From positions 496,001 through 560,000 of the forward strand of contig NZ_FMCS01000004.1 in NCBI RefSeq assembly GCF_900091435.1: a DNA stretch of 64,000 bases, read 5' to 3'. Positions 16,508-25,754 of the stretch are shown in pieces; within the stretch, counting starts at the first letter, position 1; the number at the start of each line of letters is the position of its first letter. Under the pieces are notes generated by a model that saw only the letters and a program-made list of their open reading frames with translations, had not been told where the DNA came from and ran no database searches. The DNA is from Micromonospora chaiyaphumensis (GTDB taxonomy: Bacteria > Actinomycetota > Actinomycetes > Mycobacteriales > Micromonosporaceae). A program made the translations under genes and the position numbers.

Positions 16508-18019
16508 GTGCGGAACGCGCAGCTGACGATCGACCCGACCTTCACCATCGGCGCGGCCGACCGTCGCCTCTTCGGTTCGTTCGTCGAGCACATGGGTCGC
16601 TGCGTCTACGGCGGCGTCTACGAGCCCGGCCACCCGAACGCCGACGCGCGCGGCTTCCGGCGTGACGTGCTGGAGCTGACCCGCGAGCTGGGCGTCTCCG
16701 TGGTCCGCTACCCGGGCGGCAACTTCGTCTCCGGCTACCGCTGGGAGGACGGCGTGGGCCCGGTCGGCGACCGTCCCCGGCGGCTCGACCTGGCCTGGAA
16801 GACCATCGAGACCAACGCGTTCGGCCTGGACGAGTTCATGACCTGGGCGGCCGAGGCCGGTGTCGAGCCCATGATGGCGGTCAACCTCGGCACCCGTGGT
16901 GTCCAGGAGGCCTGCGACCTGCTGGAGTACGCCAACCACCCGGGCGGCACCCAGCTGTCCGACCTGCGCCGCAAGCACGGCGCCGAGGATCCGTACGGGG
17001 TCCGGCTCTGGTGCCTCGGCAACGAGCTGGACGGGCCGTGGCAGGTGGGCCACAAGACGGCCGACGAGTACGGCCGGCTCGCCGCCGAGACCGCCCGCGC
17101 CATGAAGATGATCGACCCCTCGATCAGCCTGGTCGCCTGCGGCAGCTCCAACCGGGGGATGCCGACCTTCGCCTCCTGGGAGGCGACCGTGCTGGAGCAC
17201 ACCTACGAGCACGTGGACTACATCTCGGCCCACACCTACTACGACCCGTCCGACGGCGACCGGGCCAGCATCCTGGCCTCGGCCGTGGACATGGACAACT
17301 TCATCCGCGAGGTGGTCGCCACCGCCGACCACGTGGCCGCCAAGCAGCGGCACAGGCGCAAGCTGAAGATCTCCTTCGACGAGTGGAACGTCTGGTACCA
17401 GTCCCGCCTCCAGGCCGACCTGGACCGGCGCGGCTGGGTCGAGGCGCCGGCCCTCATCGAGGACGACTACAACGCCGTCGACGCGGTGGTCGTCGGCGAC
17501 CTGCTGATCACCCTGCTCCGGCACGCCGACCGGGTCGGGGTGGCCTGCCAGGCGCAGCTCGCCAACGTGATCGCGCCGATCCGCACCCGGAACGGCGGGC
17601 CGGCCTGGCGGCAGAGCATCTTCCACCCGTTCGCCCTCACCGCCCGCCACGCGCGGGGCACGGTGCTGCGCACCGAGCCGGTCGGCCCGACGTACGAGAC
17701 GAAGCGGTACGGCGAGGTTCCCGTGCTGGACACCGTGGCCGTGCACGACGAGGAGACCGGCGGGCTGGCCGTCTTCGCCGTCAACCGGGGCGACGCGGAC
17801 CTCGCGCTTCAGCTCGACCTGCGCGGCCTGCCACGACTCTCCTTTGAAACCCACACCACCCTCGCGGCCGGCGCCGACCCGGCCGCCACGAACACCGAGG
17901 CGGAGCCCGACCGGGTGACGCCTCGGGAGGTCACCACCCCCACCCTCGACGGCGGCCGGTGCTCCGTGGCGCTGCCCGCCTGCTCCTGGAACCTGCTGCG
18001 CTTCGCGCCTCAGCCGTGA
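16508..18019 (+). CDS. GH51 alpha-L-arabinofuranosidase
   Basis: The length of 503 residues is normal for bacterial GH51. E173 in LGNELDGPWQ is the acid/base and E292 in SFDEWNVWY the nucleophile of this clan A (beta/alpha)8 retaining enzyme. GSFVEHMGRCVYGG and RYPGGNFVSGY are strongly conserved family motifs. There is no signal peptide, so it is cytosolic and should cleave terminal arabinofuranosyl groups from imported oligosaccharides. The GTG used is eight bases after AGGAAAGGG; another GTG three codons earlier is possible. It is the first gene of the operon with the ABC importer and GH43 lipoprotein. Confidence 0.94.
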   Translation: MRNAQLTIDPTFTIGAADRRLFGSFVEHMGRCVYGGVYEPGHPNADARGFRRDVLELTRELGVSVVRYPGGNFVSGYRWEDGVGPVGDRPRRLDLAWKTIETNAFGLDEFMTWAAEAGVEPMMAVNLGTRGVQEACDLLEYANHPGGTQLSDLRRKHGAEDPYGVRLWCLGNELDGPWQVGHKTADEYGRLAAETARAMKMIDPSISLVACGSSNRGMPTFASWEATVLEHTYEHVDYISAHTYYDPSDGDRASILASAVDMDNFIREVVATADHVAAKQRHRRKLKISFDEWNVWYQSRLQADLDRRGWVEAPALIEDDYNAVDAVVVGDLLITLLRHADRVGVACQAQLANVIAPIRTRNGGPAWRQSIFHPFALTARHARGTVLRTEPVGPTYETKRYGEVPVLDTVAVHDEETGGLAVFAVNRGDADLALQLDLRGLPRLSFETHTTLAAGADPAATNTEAEPDRVTPREVTTPTLDGGRCSVALPACSWNLLRFAPQP

Positions 18020-18056
18020 CCAGGCAATACTGCATCCCGTCCCCCAAGGAGTAAGC

Positions 18057-19388
18057 ATGATCCAGAACGAGATGAGCCGGCGCCGCCTGCTCGGCCTCGG
18101 CGTCGGGCTCGGCGCGGCGGCCACGCTGACGCTGGCCGGCTGCGGCGGTGGCAGCAGCACCAACGGGTCCACCGCGGCCGGCAACGGCGGCAAGGACTAC
18201 ACCGGCCCGAAGGTCGACCTGAAGCTCTGGAACGGTTTCACCGGCGGCGACGGCGACATCTTCAAGAAGCTGGTCGAGCAGTTCAACAGCGAGCACCAGA
18301 ACATCGCCGTGAGCGTCATCACGTACGAGTGGCAGGACTACTACAGCAAGCTGCCCGGCGCGGTCACCAGCGGCAACGGCCCGGACATCGCGGTCATGCA
18401 CATGGACCAGCTCGCCACCTTCGCGGCCCGCGGCGTCATCACCGAGCTGGACGACGTGGCCAAGGCCCTGGGCCTGAGCGAGGGTGACTTCGCCCCGACG
18501 GTGTGGAAGGGCGGCATCTACCACGACAAGCGGTACGGCATCCCGCTGGACATGCACCCGATGGGCTTCTACTACAACAAGGCCGTCATGCAGAAGGGCG
18601 GCCTGGACCCGAACAAGCCGCCGACGACCAGGGACGAGTACACGGCGGCGCTGACCGAGCTGAAGAAGGCCGGCGTGCAGGGCTTCTGGGTCAGCCCGTT
18701 CCAGTTCACCGGCGGCATGACCTTCTACAGCCTGCTGCACCAGTGGGGCGGGACGCTCTTCGACGCCGAGGTGGCGAAGGCGACCTTCAACTCGGACCCG
18801 GCCGTCGAGGCGTGCACCTGGCTGGTTGACATGATCAAGCAGGGCTTCTCCCCCGCCAACGTGGGCCAGGACGCCGACTACCTGGCGCTCAAGAGCGGCA
18901 AGAACGCCTTCAACTTCAACGGCATCTGGCAGATCAACGACCTGAAGAAGAGCCCGTCGGTGCAGTGGGGCGTCGCCCCGTTGCCGCAGCTCGGCAGCCA
19001 GAAGGCCACCTGGGCGAACTCGCACAACTTCACGATCGTCAAGCAGCGCAGCGCCGACAACAACAAGGTCTCCGGGGCGAAGGTCTTCATCAACTGGCTC
19101 AGCCAGCACTCGCTCGACTGGGCCAAGGGTGGCCAGATCCCGGCCCGCAAGGAGGTCCGGGAGGGCGCCGAGTTCAAGGCCCTGCCGGAGATCAGCGCGC
19201 TCGCCCCGGAGCTGGAGTACGCCGCCTTCCCGCCGGCCGCGCCGGGCCTCGGTGAGGTCATGACCACGTTCTACAACTCGTTCAACGAGGCGGCGCTCGG
19301 CAAGAAGTCGCCGAAGCAGGCGCTGGACGACGGGGTGACCAAGGCGAACAAGCAGCTCGAGGACAACCGCAAGAAGTACGGGAGCTGA
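18057..19388 (+). CDS. Sugar ABC transporter substrate-binding lipoprotein (family 1)
   Basis: This 443-residue protein has an N-terminus with twin arginines (SRRRLLGLG), a hydrophobic core and lipobox LAGC (C29). It is probably Tat-exported and lipid-anchored. The mature part is a family 1 binding protein: PKVDLKLWNGFTGGDGD, GNGPDIAVMHMDQL, and a C-terminal ALGKKSPKQALDDGVTKANK typical of oligosaccharide binders. AAGGAG lies at correct spacing before the ATG. With the two downstream permeases it should capture arabino-oligosaccharides released outside the cell by the GH43 enzyme or others. Confidence 0.93.
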   Translation: MIQNEMSRRRLLGLGVGLGAAATLTLAGCGGGSSTNGSTAAGNGGKDYTGPKVDLKLWNGFTGGDGDIFKKLVEQFNSEHQNIAVSVITYEWQDYYSKLPGAVTSGNGPDIAVMHMDQLATFAARGVITELDDVAKALGLSEGDFAPTVWKGGIYHDKRYGIPLDMHPMGFYYNKAVMQKGGLDPNKPPTTRDEYTAALTELKKAGVQGFWVSPFQFTGGMTFYSLLHQWGGTLFDAEVAKATFNSDPAVEACTWLVDMIKQGFSPANVGQDADYLALKSGKNAFNFNGIWQINDLKKSPSVQWGVAPLPQLGSQKATWANSHNFTIVKQRSADNNKVSGAKVFINWLSQHSLDWAKGGQIPARKEVREGAEFKALPEISALAPELEYAAFPPAAPGLGEVMTTFYNSFNEAALGKKSPKQALDDGVTKANKQLEDNRKKYGS

Positions 19389-19394
19389 TCCGCC

Positions 19395-20357
19395 GTGGCG
19401 GACGTGATCGAGGTCGGGGCGGCGCGTGACGACGCGCCGCCCCCGGCGGGCCGCGCCCGCCGCCGGGGCGCGACGGAACGGGGGCACCGGGCGACGCCCT
19501 ACCTCTTCCTCGCGCCGTACCTGGTTCTCTTCCTGGTCTTCGGGCTGGCACCGATCGTGTTCGGCGTCTGGATCAGCCTGCACCAGTGGGACCTCCAGCT
19601 GCCGAACCGGCCGTTCATCGGGCTGGAGAACTACCGCGACCTGTTCTCCAGCGACTCGGCGGACTACGCGGACTGGTGGTCCAGTGTCCGGGCGACCGCG
19701 ATCTTCACCGTGCTGTCGGTGCCGCTGCTGGTGGTCGTCCCGCTGGGCCTGGCCCTGCTGCTGAACGAGAAGTTCCCCGGCCGGACGTTCTTCCGGGCCG
19801 CCTTCTTCGCCCCGTACGTGCTCGGTGTCGCGGTGATCGGCCTGCTCTGGCGCTTCCTGCTCGACGCGAACCTCGGCCTGATCAACCGGCTGCTCGGCGC
19901 GGTCGGGCTGCCCGCGGACACCCCCTGGGTGACCGACGTGCCATGGGCCTGGGTCTCCCTGGTCGGCGTGACGGTCTGGTGGACCTGCGGCTTCAACGCG
20001 GTGATCTACCTGGCCGGCCTTCAGGACATCCCGGCCGAGCTGTACGAGGCGGCGAAGGTCGACGGCGCGAGCGCCTGGGACCGGTTCCGCCACGTCACCC
20101 TGCCCGGGCTGCGCCCGGTGCTGCTCTTCGTGCTCACCACGACGATCCTCGCCTCGGCGAACGTCTTCGGGCAGTCCTTCCTCATCACGCAGGGGGCACC
20201 GGGCGAGCAGACCCGGACCGTGGTCTGGCGGATCGTCGACGAGGGCCTGCGCAACTACGACGTCGGCCAGGCGTCCGCGATGAGCGTGCTCTTCGCGCTG
20301 CTGCTGGCGGTCGTCAGCATCGTCAACTTCCGGCTGTTCCGCTACCGGGAAGACTGA
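19395..20357 (+). CDS. Sugar ABC transporter permease (MalF/UgpA type)
   Basis: The 320 residues form six predicted transmembrane helices after a basic cytosolic N-tail. The EAA loop that contacts the ATPase is seen as YEAAKVDGASAWDRFRHVTLPGLRP. The GTG start is six bases after the binding-protein stop, so the genes are cotranscribed. It forms the membrane pore with the next permease. No ATPase is encoded nearby, so a shared MsiK-type ATPase elsewhere in the genome is expected. Confidence 0.93.
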   Translation: MADVIEVGAARDDAPPPAGRARRRGATERGHRATPYLFLAPYLVLFLVFGLAPIVFGVWISLHQWDLQLPNRPFIGLENYRDLFSSDSADYADWWSSVRATAIFTVLSVPLLVVVPLGLALLLNEKFPGRTFFRAAFFAPYVLGVAVIGLLWRFLLDANLGLINRLLGAVGLPADTPWVTDVPWAWVSLVGVTVWWTCGFNAVIYLAGLQDIPAELYEAAKVDGASAWDRFRHVTLPGLRPVLLFVLTTTILASANVFGQSFLITQGAPGEQTRTVVWRIVDEGLRNYDVGQASAMSVLFALLLAVVSIVNFRLFRYRED

Positions 20358-20367
20358 GGGGGCGACC

Positions 20368-21192
20368 ATGACGAACGTGCGTCGGGTGGCGCGCTACACC
20401 GCGCTGGTCCTGATCACCGCGGTCTTCGTGACCCCGCTGGTCTGGATGGCCCTGACCTCCCTGAAGACCTACGACGACGCGCAGCAGGACCCGCCGAGCT
20501 GGCTGCCGAACCCGTTCTCCACCTACGGCTACGACCAGATCCTCGGCAACACCGCCAACCCGGTGCTGCGCTGGTTCCTCAACAGCATGCTGGCCGCCAG
20601 CCTGCACACGCTGCTGGTGCTGGTGACCGCGTCGATGGCCGCGTACGCCCTGGCCCGGCTGCGGTTCCGGGGCCGGAAGCTGAGCTTCGCGCTGATCGTC
20701 GGGACGCTGTTCCTGCCGCCCACCTCGCTGATCATCCCGAACTTCGTGATCGCCGACCGGCTGGGCTGGATCGACACCCTCACGGTGATCGTCGTGCCGG
20801 GCGCGGCGAGCGCGTTCGGGGTCTTCTTCCTGCGCCAGTTCTTCCTCTCCATCCCGGCCGAGCTGGAGGAGGCGGCGGTGCTGGACGGGGCGAACCACTG
20901 GCAGGTCTTCTCCCGGGTGCTGCTGCCGCTGTCGAAGCCGGCGCTGGCCACCCTGGCGGTCCTGTCGTTCCTCACCAACTGGAACGACTTCCTGTGGCCG
21001 GTCTACGTGCTGTTCAGCCCCGAGCGGCTGACCCTGCCGGCGGGCCTGGGCCTGCTCCAGGGCGCCTACGTGACCGACTACCCGGTGATCATGGCGGGGG
21101 CGGTGCTGGCCAGCGTGCCCGTGCTGATCCTCTTCGTGCTCGCCCAGCGGCACATCATCCAGGGCGTGTCGCGCAGCGGTCTGAAGGGATGA
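20368..21192 (+). CDS. Sugar ABC transporter permease (MalG/UgpE type)
   Basis: This 274-residue protein has six predicted helices. The EAA motif is LEEAAVLDGANHWQVFSRVLLPLSKP, and the C-terminus QRHIIQGVSRSGLKG is the characteristic MalG-family tail. GAGGGGGCG just before the ATG serves as the ribosome site. Its stop overlaps the start of the GH43 gene by 3 bases. It is the partner of the upstream permease for oligosaccharide import. Confidence 0.94.
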   Translation: MTNVRRVARYTALVLITAVFVTPLVWMALTSLKTYDDAQQDPPSWLPNPFSTYGYDQILGNTANPVLRWFLNSMLAASLHTLLVLVTASMAAYALARLRFRGRKLSFALIVGTLFLPPTSLIIPNFVIADRLGWIDTLTVIVVPGAASAFGVFFLRQFFLSIPAELEEAAVLDGANHWQVFSRVLLPLSKPALATLAVLSFLTNWNDFLWPVYVLFSPERLTLPAGLGLLQGAYVTDYPVIMAGAVLASVPVLILFVLAQRHIIQGVSRSGLKG

Positions 21193-22202
21193 CCGACCGG
21201 CGGACGTGGCGACGCGGCGCGGCGGCCCTGGCCGCCGCGCTGCTCGTCGCCGGTTGCGGCAGCGGAGAAACCCCGTCGAGTACGCCGGAGGGCGCACCCG
21301 TGTACACCAACCCGGTCATCCGGACCGATGCCCCCGACCCGCAGGCGATCCGGGTCGGCGACACCTGGTACCTGTTCCACACCAACTCCGGTGGCCGGAA
21401 CGTCCCCGTGCTCACCTCGCCCGACCTGGTCGAGTGGACCGAGGCCGGCGACGCCCTGCCGGAGCTGCCGGCCTGGGCCGACGCCGGGAAGACCTGGGCG
21501 CCGGAGGTCATCCAGCTCGCCCCGGACCGGTTCGCCCTCTACTACACGGTGGCCGACCGTGACTCCGGCCGGCAGTGCCTCGGCCGGGCGGTGGCGAGCA
21601 CCCCGCTCGGGCCGTACCGGGACGACACGGAGGGGCCGCTGGTCTGCCAGGCGGAGCTGGGCGGCTCGATCGACGCCAGCCCGTACCGGGACGCCGACGG
21701 GAGCCTCTGGCTGCTCTGGAAGAACGACGGGAACGCCATCGGGGTGGACACCTGGCTCTGGTCGCAGCGCCTCTCGCCCGACGGGCTCCGGCTGGTCGGC
21801 TCGCCGGCGAAGCTGCTCAAGCAGACCGAGCCCTGGGAGGGCACGCTGATCGAGGGGCCGTTCTTCCACCGGCACGACGGGAAGCTGCTGCTCTTCTTCG
21901 CCGCCAACGCCTACGACCGGGACACCTACGCCGAGGGCTACGCGGTCTGCGAGAGCCCCACGGGGCCGTGCGTGAAGGCCGGGGAGAACCCGATCCTGAA
22001 GTCGAACGCGGTGGCCTCCGGCCCGGGCCACGCGTCGATGGTCGAGAAGGACGGCCGCACCTGGCTGCTGTACCACGCCTGGCCGCCCGGCCAGGAGGGC
22101 AGCACCGACCCGGGCCGCCAGGTCTGGCTCGACGAGGTGGTCTGGACCGACGGCCGGCCGGTCGTGAAGGGCCCGACGGCGGAGCCCCGGCCCCGCCCCT
22201 GA
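21189..22202 (+). CDS. GH43-like secreted lipoprotein (arabinanase/arabinosidase type)
   Basis: The 337 residues carry a basic N-terminus, a hydrophobic stretch and lipobox VAGC (C23), which predict a surface lipoprotein. The rest is a five-bladed GH43 beta-propeller. D50 in APDPQAIRVGD is the base, D162 in SIDASPY the pKa modulator and E222 in IEGPFF the acid. GH43 enzymes invert alpha-L-arabinofuranosyl or beta-xylosyl linkages. The genomic context (GH51, LacI, importer) favours an arabinan substrate. The start overlaps the permease stop. A strong terminator follows immediately. Confidence 0.88.
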   Translation: MTDRRTWRRGAAALAAALLVAGCGSGETPSSTPEGAPVYTNPVIRTDAPDPQAIRVGDTWYLFHTNSGGRNVPVLTSPDLVEWTEAGDALPELPAWADAGKTWAPEVIQLAPDRFALYYTVADRDSGRQCLGRAVASTPLGPYRDDTEGPLVCQAELGGSIDASPYRDADGSLWLLWKNDGNAIGVDTWLWSQRLSPDGLRLVGSPAKLLKQTEPWEGTLIEGPFFHRHDGKLLLFFAANAYDRDTYAEGYAVCESPTGPCVKAGENPILKSNAVASGPGHASMVEKDGRTWLLYHAWPPGQEGSTDPGRQVWLDEVVWTDGRPVVKGPTAEPRPRP

Positions 22203-22203
22203 A

Positions 22204-22241
22204 CGCGCGGAAGGGCCCCTTCTCCGGGGCCCTTCCGCGCG
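22204..22241. terminator. Bidirectional terminator, 16-bp perfect stem
   Basis: CGCGCGGAAGGGCCCC and its exact complement flank a TTCTCC loop, immediately after the GH43 stop and before the convergent permease stop. It ends the arabinoside operon. Confidence 0.85.
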
Positions 22242-22246
22242 CGGGG

Positions 22247-23740
22247 TCAGCGGGCGGCGGGTGCCGGTTCCTCCGTGGCCGCCTCGCCGCGGGCCAGGCG
22301 GTTCTTCCGGTGGCCGTAGCCGAAGTAGATGAGCGCGCCGAGCAACATCCAGGCGAGGAACCGGATCCAGGTCTCCACCGACAGGTTCAACATCAGGTAG
22401 AGGCAGGCCAGCGCGGACACGATCGGCAGCACCGGCGAGAACGGCACCTTGAACGGCCGCTCCAGCTCGGGGCGCCGCCGGCGCAGGATCGGCACCGCGA
22501 CCGAGACCAGCACGAACGCGCAGAGCGCGCCGATGCTGACCAGGTCGGCCAGCGCGGAGAGCGGCAGGAAGCCGGCCAGCAGGGCGACGCCGATCGTCAT
22601 GATCGCCGAGATCCGGTACGGCGTGCCCCAGCGCGGGTGGACCTTGGCGATCGAGGGCGGGATGAGCCCGTCCCGGCCGATGGCGAAGCCGATCCGGCCC
22701 ATGGCCACCAGATCGACCAGGATCACGCTGGTCAGGCCGGCGACGGCGGCGATGGAGACCAGGACGGCGGCCCAGTTGGCGCCGACCGCCTCGAAGGCGG
22801 AGGCGATCGGGGCGCCCTCGTCGATGTCGGTGTAGCGCACCATGCCGACCAGGACCAGCGAGACGCCGATGTACAGCACCGTGGAGACGCCCAGCGTGCC
22901 GAGCAGGCCCAGCGGCAGGTCGCGCCGGGGCTTGCGGGTCTCCTCGCCGAGGTTCGCCACGGCCTCGAACCCGGTGTACGCGAAGAACACCACCGCGGCG
23001 GCGGTCAGCACCCCGGCGAAGCCGAAGACGGACGGCTCGAGCCCGAAGAGGGCCTGGGTGACCGGTTGCCGGATGCCGTCCTCGCCGCCCCCGGCCGGCT
23101 CGGTGGTCGGGATGAACGGGCTGAGGTTGGCGGCCTTCACGAAGAACAGCCCGGCGACCACGATGAAGACGCAGATGGCGACCTTCACGAGGACCAGCAG
23201 GTTGGTCACCCGGGCGGACTCGCGGATGCCGACGATGCCGATGGCGCCGAGGATCAGCACGATGGCGATCGCGCCGAGGTTGACGACGCTGCCCTCCTCG
23301 GCGAACCAGGCGCTGGGCAGGTCGAAGAGTTCGGCGAGGTAGCCGGACCAGCCGCGGGCCACCACCGCCGAGCCGAGCGCGAACTCCAGCAGCAGGTCCC
23401 AGCCGATGATCCAGGCGACGATCTCGCCCATGGTCGCGTACGCGTAGGTGTAGGCGCTGCCGGCGGTCGGCACGCTGGACGCCAGCTCCGCGTAGCAGAG
23501 CGCGGCGAGCAGCGCGACCACGCCGGCGATCGCGAACGAGATCACCACGCCCGGGCCGGCGTGATTCTTCGCCTCGATCCCGGTCAGCGTGAAGATGCCG
23601 GTGCCGATCACGATGCCGATGCCGAAGCCCATGAGGTCGATCGCGCCGAGGCGGCGACGCAGTCCGGGCCGGCCGTCCTCGCCGTCGGCCGCACCCTGGG
23701 CGAGCACGTCCCGGATCGGTTTCGTCCGTAGGACGGACAT
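22247..23740 (-). CDS. APC-superfamily amino acid permease
   Basis: This 497-residue protein has about 12-13 predicted membrane helices. GFGIGIVIGTGIFTLTGIEA is the unwound TM1 substrate site of cationic-amino-acid-type APC transporters, and FAYTGFEAVANLGEETRKPRRDLP is the diagnostic TM6/loop motif. GGGAGGTGATC directly before the ATG fixes the start; an in-frame GTG nine codons upstream is less likely. The length and C-terminal pair of extra helices fit the YfnA/CAT branch. The substrate is not predictable beyond an amino acid or polyamine. It is monocistronic. Confidence 0.92.
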   Translation of the reverse strand: MSVLRTKPIRDVLAQGAADGEDGRPGLRRRLGAIDLMGFGIGIVIGTGIFTLTGIEAKNHAGPGVVISFAIAGVVALLAALCYAELASSVPTAGSAYTYAYATMGEIVAWIIGWDLLLEFALGSAVVARGWSGYLAELFDLPSAWFAEEGSVVNLGAIAIVLILGAIGIVGIRESARVTNLLVLVKVAICVFIVVAGLFFVKAANLSPFIPTTEPAGGGEDGIRQPVTQALFGLEPSVFGFAGVLTAAAVVFFAYTGFEAVANLGEETRKPRRDLPLGLLGTLGVSTVLYIGVSLVLVGMVRYTDIDEGAPIASAFEAVGANWAAVLVSIAAVAGLTSVILVDLVAMGRIGFAIGRDGLIPPSIAKVHPRWGTPYRISAIMTIGVALLAGFLPLSALADLVSIGALCAFVLVSVAVPILRRRRPELERPFKVPFSPVLPIVSALACLYLMLNLSVETWIRFLAWMLLGALIYFGYGHRKNRLARGEAATEEPAPAAR

Positions 23741-23934
23741 GATCACCTCCCACCGTGCGACCACCACGGTGGCGGTCCGTGACCGGGCAAGCTACCCAGG
23801 CCCCTGACCCGCTAATCCGGTACGGGCGGTGTCGGACAGGTCACGGATCGGGGTGTGGCCCGACTCACCCTCGGACGTTCGGCCCCACCTGCCCATCGAT
23901 CCGTCCGCAGGTCTTGCGCCCTGTCCGGATTGAT

Positions 23935-23944
23935 GAAAGTTTTC
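23935..23944. promoter_or_regulatory. GAAAGTTTTC motif upstream of the GHL10 glycosidase
   Basis: A GAAA-N2-TTTC dyad lies about 100 bases before the glycosidase start, next to a TTGATG that could be a -35. The GAAA/TTTC dyad resembles operators of actinobacterial sugar-responsive LacI/ROK regulators, but no regulator is adjacent. Otherwise the 300-base gap shows nothing recognisable. Confidence 0.25.
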
Positions 23945-24045
23945 TACCGGGGACAGTTACTGTGCGGCGAATCTTGCCGGATGCGCCGCCCGTCCGCCGC
24001 CACCCGACATCGCACCCGTGAGCCCCAACGAAGGGACCGCACCGC

Positions 24046-25704
24046 ATGAAGGCAACTCGGCTCGGAGCCGCCGGGCTGGCCGTGGCGCTGCTCGGCGCGC
24101 TCGTCGCCGGCACCCCCGCGAGCGCCGCGGAGAGCAACACGGCGACCGACTCCACCGCGACCACCTGCGTCACCGACCCGGCCGTCCCGAAGCGGCAGTT
24201 CCGGGCCATGTGGATCGCCTCGGTGACGAACATCGACTGGCCCAGCAAGGACTCCTGGACCGCACCGGACCAGGTCGCCAAGCAGAAGGCCGAATACCTG
24301 GCCTGGCTCGACCTGGCCCAGAAGCTCAACCACAACGCCGTCGTGGTCCAGGTCCGCCCGACCGCCGACGCGTTCTGGCCCTCGGAGGTCGAGCCCTGGT
24401 CGGAGTACCTGACCGGGGTCCGCGGCCAGAACCCGGGCTGGGACCCGCTGGCCTTCCTCGTCGAGGAGTCGCACAAGCGCAACCTGGAGTTCCACGCCTG
24501 GATGAACCCGTACCGGGTCTCCATGCCGGCACCCGGCGGCGCGGGCGCCGACATCTCGAAGCTCGCCCCGAACCACCCGGTGCGCCAGCACCCGGACTGG
24601 GTGTTCGCCTACCCGCCGGCGGGGGTCGCCGGCAGCCGGCTCTACTACAACCCCGGCATTCCCGAGGTCCGCGAGTTCGTGCAGACCGCGATGATGGACG
24701 CGGTCAAGAAGTACGACATCGACGGCGTGCACTTCGACGACTACTTCTACCCGTACCCGAGCGGCACCTACCAGTACCCGGACGACGCCACCTTCGCCCA
24801 GTACAACCGGGGCTTCACGAACAAGGCCGACTGGCGGCGGGACAACATCAACCTGCTGATCCAGGAGATGAACGCCAAGATCAAGGCGGAGAAGCCGTGG
24901 GTGAAGTTCGGGGTCAGCCCGTTCGGCATCTGGCGCAACAAGTCGGCCGACCCGAACGGCTCGGACACCACCGGCTCGCAGTCGTACGACATCATCTCCG
25001 CCGACACCCGCAAGTGGGTCAAGGAGGAGTGGATCGACTACATCGTGCCGCAGCTCTACTGGTACATCGGCCAGTACCCGGCCGCCGACTACGCCCGGCT
25101 CGTGCCGTGGTGGGCGGAGACCGTGCGGGGCACCGACGTCCAGCTCTACATCGGGCAGGCCGACTACAAGAGCGGTGACCCGGCGTACGGCTCGTTCTGG
25201 ATGAACCCGCAGGAGCTGTCGAACCACCTGACGCTCAACCGGTCGTACCCGGAGGTGCTCGGCAACGTGCACTTCTCCGCAGTGCAGGTGCGGGCCAACC
25301 GGCTCGGCGCCACCGACATCTACGCGGCCGAGCACTACTCCCGGCCGGCGCTGGTGCCGACCATGTCGCAGCTCCCGGCCAAGCCGTTGCTCTTCCCGGT
25401 GGTCACCGGCGCCGAGCGGCAGGCCGACGGGGTGCGGCTGAGCTGGCGGCAGCCGGCCGACGGCAAGGGCCCGTTCGGCACGGCCACCTCGTACGCGATC
25501 TACCGGTTCGACGGCGCCGGCCTGGCCGGCCGCTGCGACTTCGCCGACGCGTCCCACCTGGTCGCCACCGTCCGCGCGGACGGCGACGTGCAGTCCTGGG
25601 TGGACACCACGGCGGAGTCCGGCGCGCGGTACACCTACTACGTGACCGCGCTGGACCGGCTCTGGAACGAGAGCCCGGCGAGCCCGCCGCGCTTCGTGCG
25701 CTGA
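24046..25704 (+). CDS. Secreted family-10-like glycosyl hydrolase (GHL10/DUF187)
   Basis: The 552 residues begin with a Sec signal peptide (about 1-28, ending GTPASAAES). The GHL10 domain (about 45-370) shows FRAMWIASVTNIDWPSK, VVQVRPTADAFWPSEVEPWSEYLTG, DIDGVHFDDYFYPY and WIDYIVPQLYW, all conserved in the YngK/DUF187 family. Acidic residues in HFDDYFYP are probable catalytic groups. The last 110 residues resemble a fibronectin III module. Family members are thought to act on cell-wall or extracellular glycans, with substrate unproven. GAAGGGACC precedes the ATG. It is monocistronic with a terminator. Confidence 0.9.
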   Translation: MKATRLGAAGLAVALLGALVAGTPASAAESNTATDSTATTCVTDPAVPKRQFRAMWIASVTNIDWPSKDSWTAPDQVAKQKAEYLAWLDLAQKLNHNAVVVQVRPTADAFWPSEVEPWSEYLTGVRGQNPGWDPLAFLVEESHKRNLEFHAWMNPYRVSMPAPGGAGADISKLAPNHPVRQHPDWVFAYPPAGVAGSRLYYNPGIPEVREFVQTAMMDAVKKYDIDGVHFDDYFYPYPSGTYQYPDDATFAQYNRGFTNKADWRRDNINLLIQEMNAKIKAEKPWVKFGVSPFGIWRNKSADPNGSDTTGSQSYDIISADTRKWVKEEWIDYIVPQLYWYIGQYPAADYARLVPWWAETVRGTDVQLYIGQADYKSGDPAYGSFWMNPQELSNHLTLNRSYPEVLGNVHFSAVQVRANRLGATDIYAAEHYSRPALVPTMSQLPAKPLLFPVVTGAERQADGVRLSWRQPADGKGPFGTATSYAIYRFDGAGLAGRCDFADASHLVATVRADGDVQSWVDTTAESGARYTYYVTALDRLWNESPASPPRFVR

Positions 25705-25716
25705 CCCGCACGACAG

Positions 25717-25749
25717 GGGACGCCCGGGGCCTCGCGCCCCGGGCGTCCC
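25717..25749. terminator. Terminator hairpin between convergent genes
   Basis: GGGACGCCCGGGGC and its exact complement enclose a five-base loop, in the 50-base gap between the glycosidase and methyltransferase stops. Confidence 0.8.
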
Positions 25750-25754
25750 GCCGT

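Noticed and set aside
17931..20369. An 812-codon minus-strand frame opposite the sugar importer
   Set aside because: The same shadow effect applies; the importer genes have clear motifs and ribosome sites.
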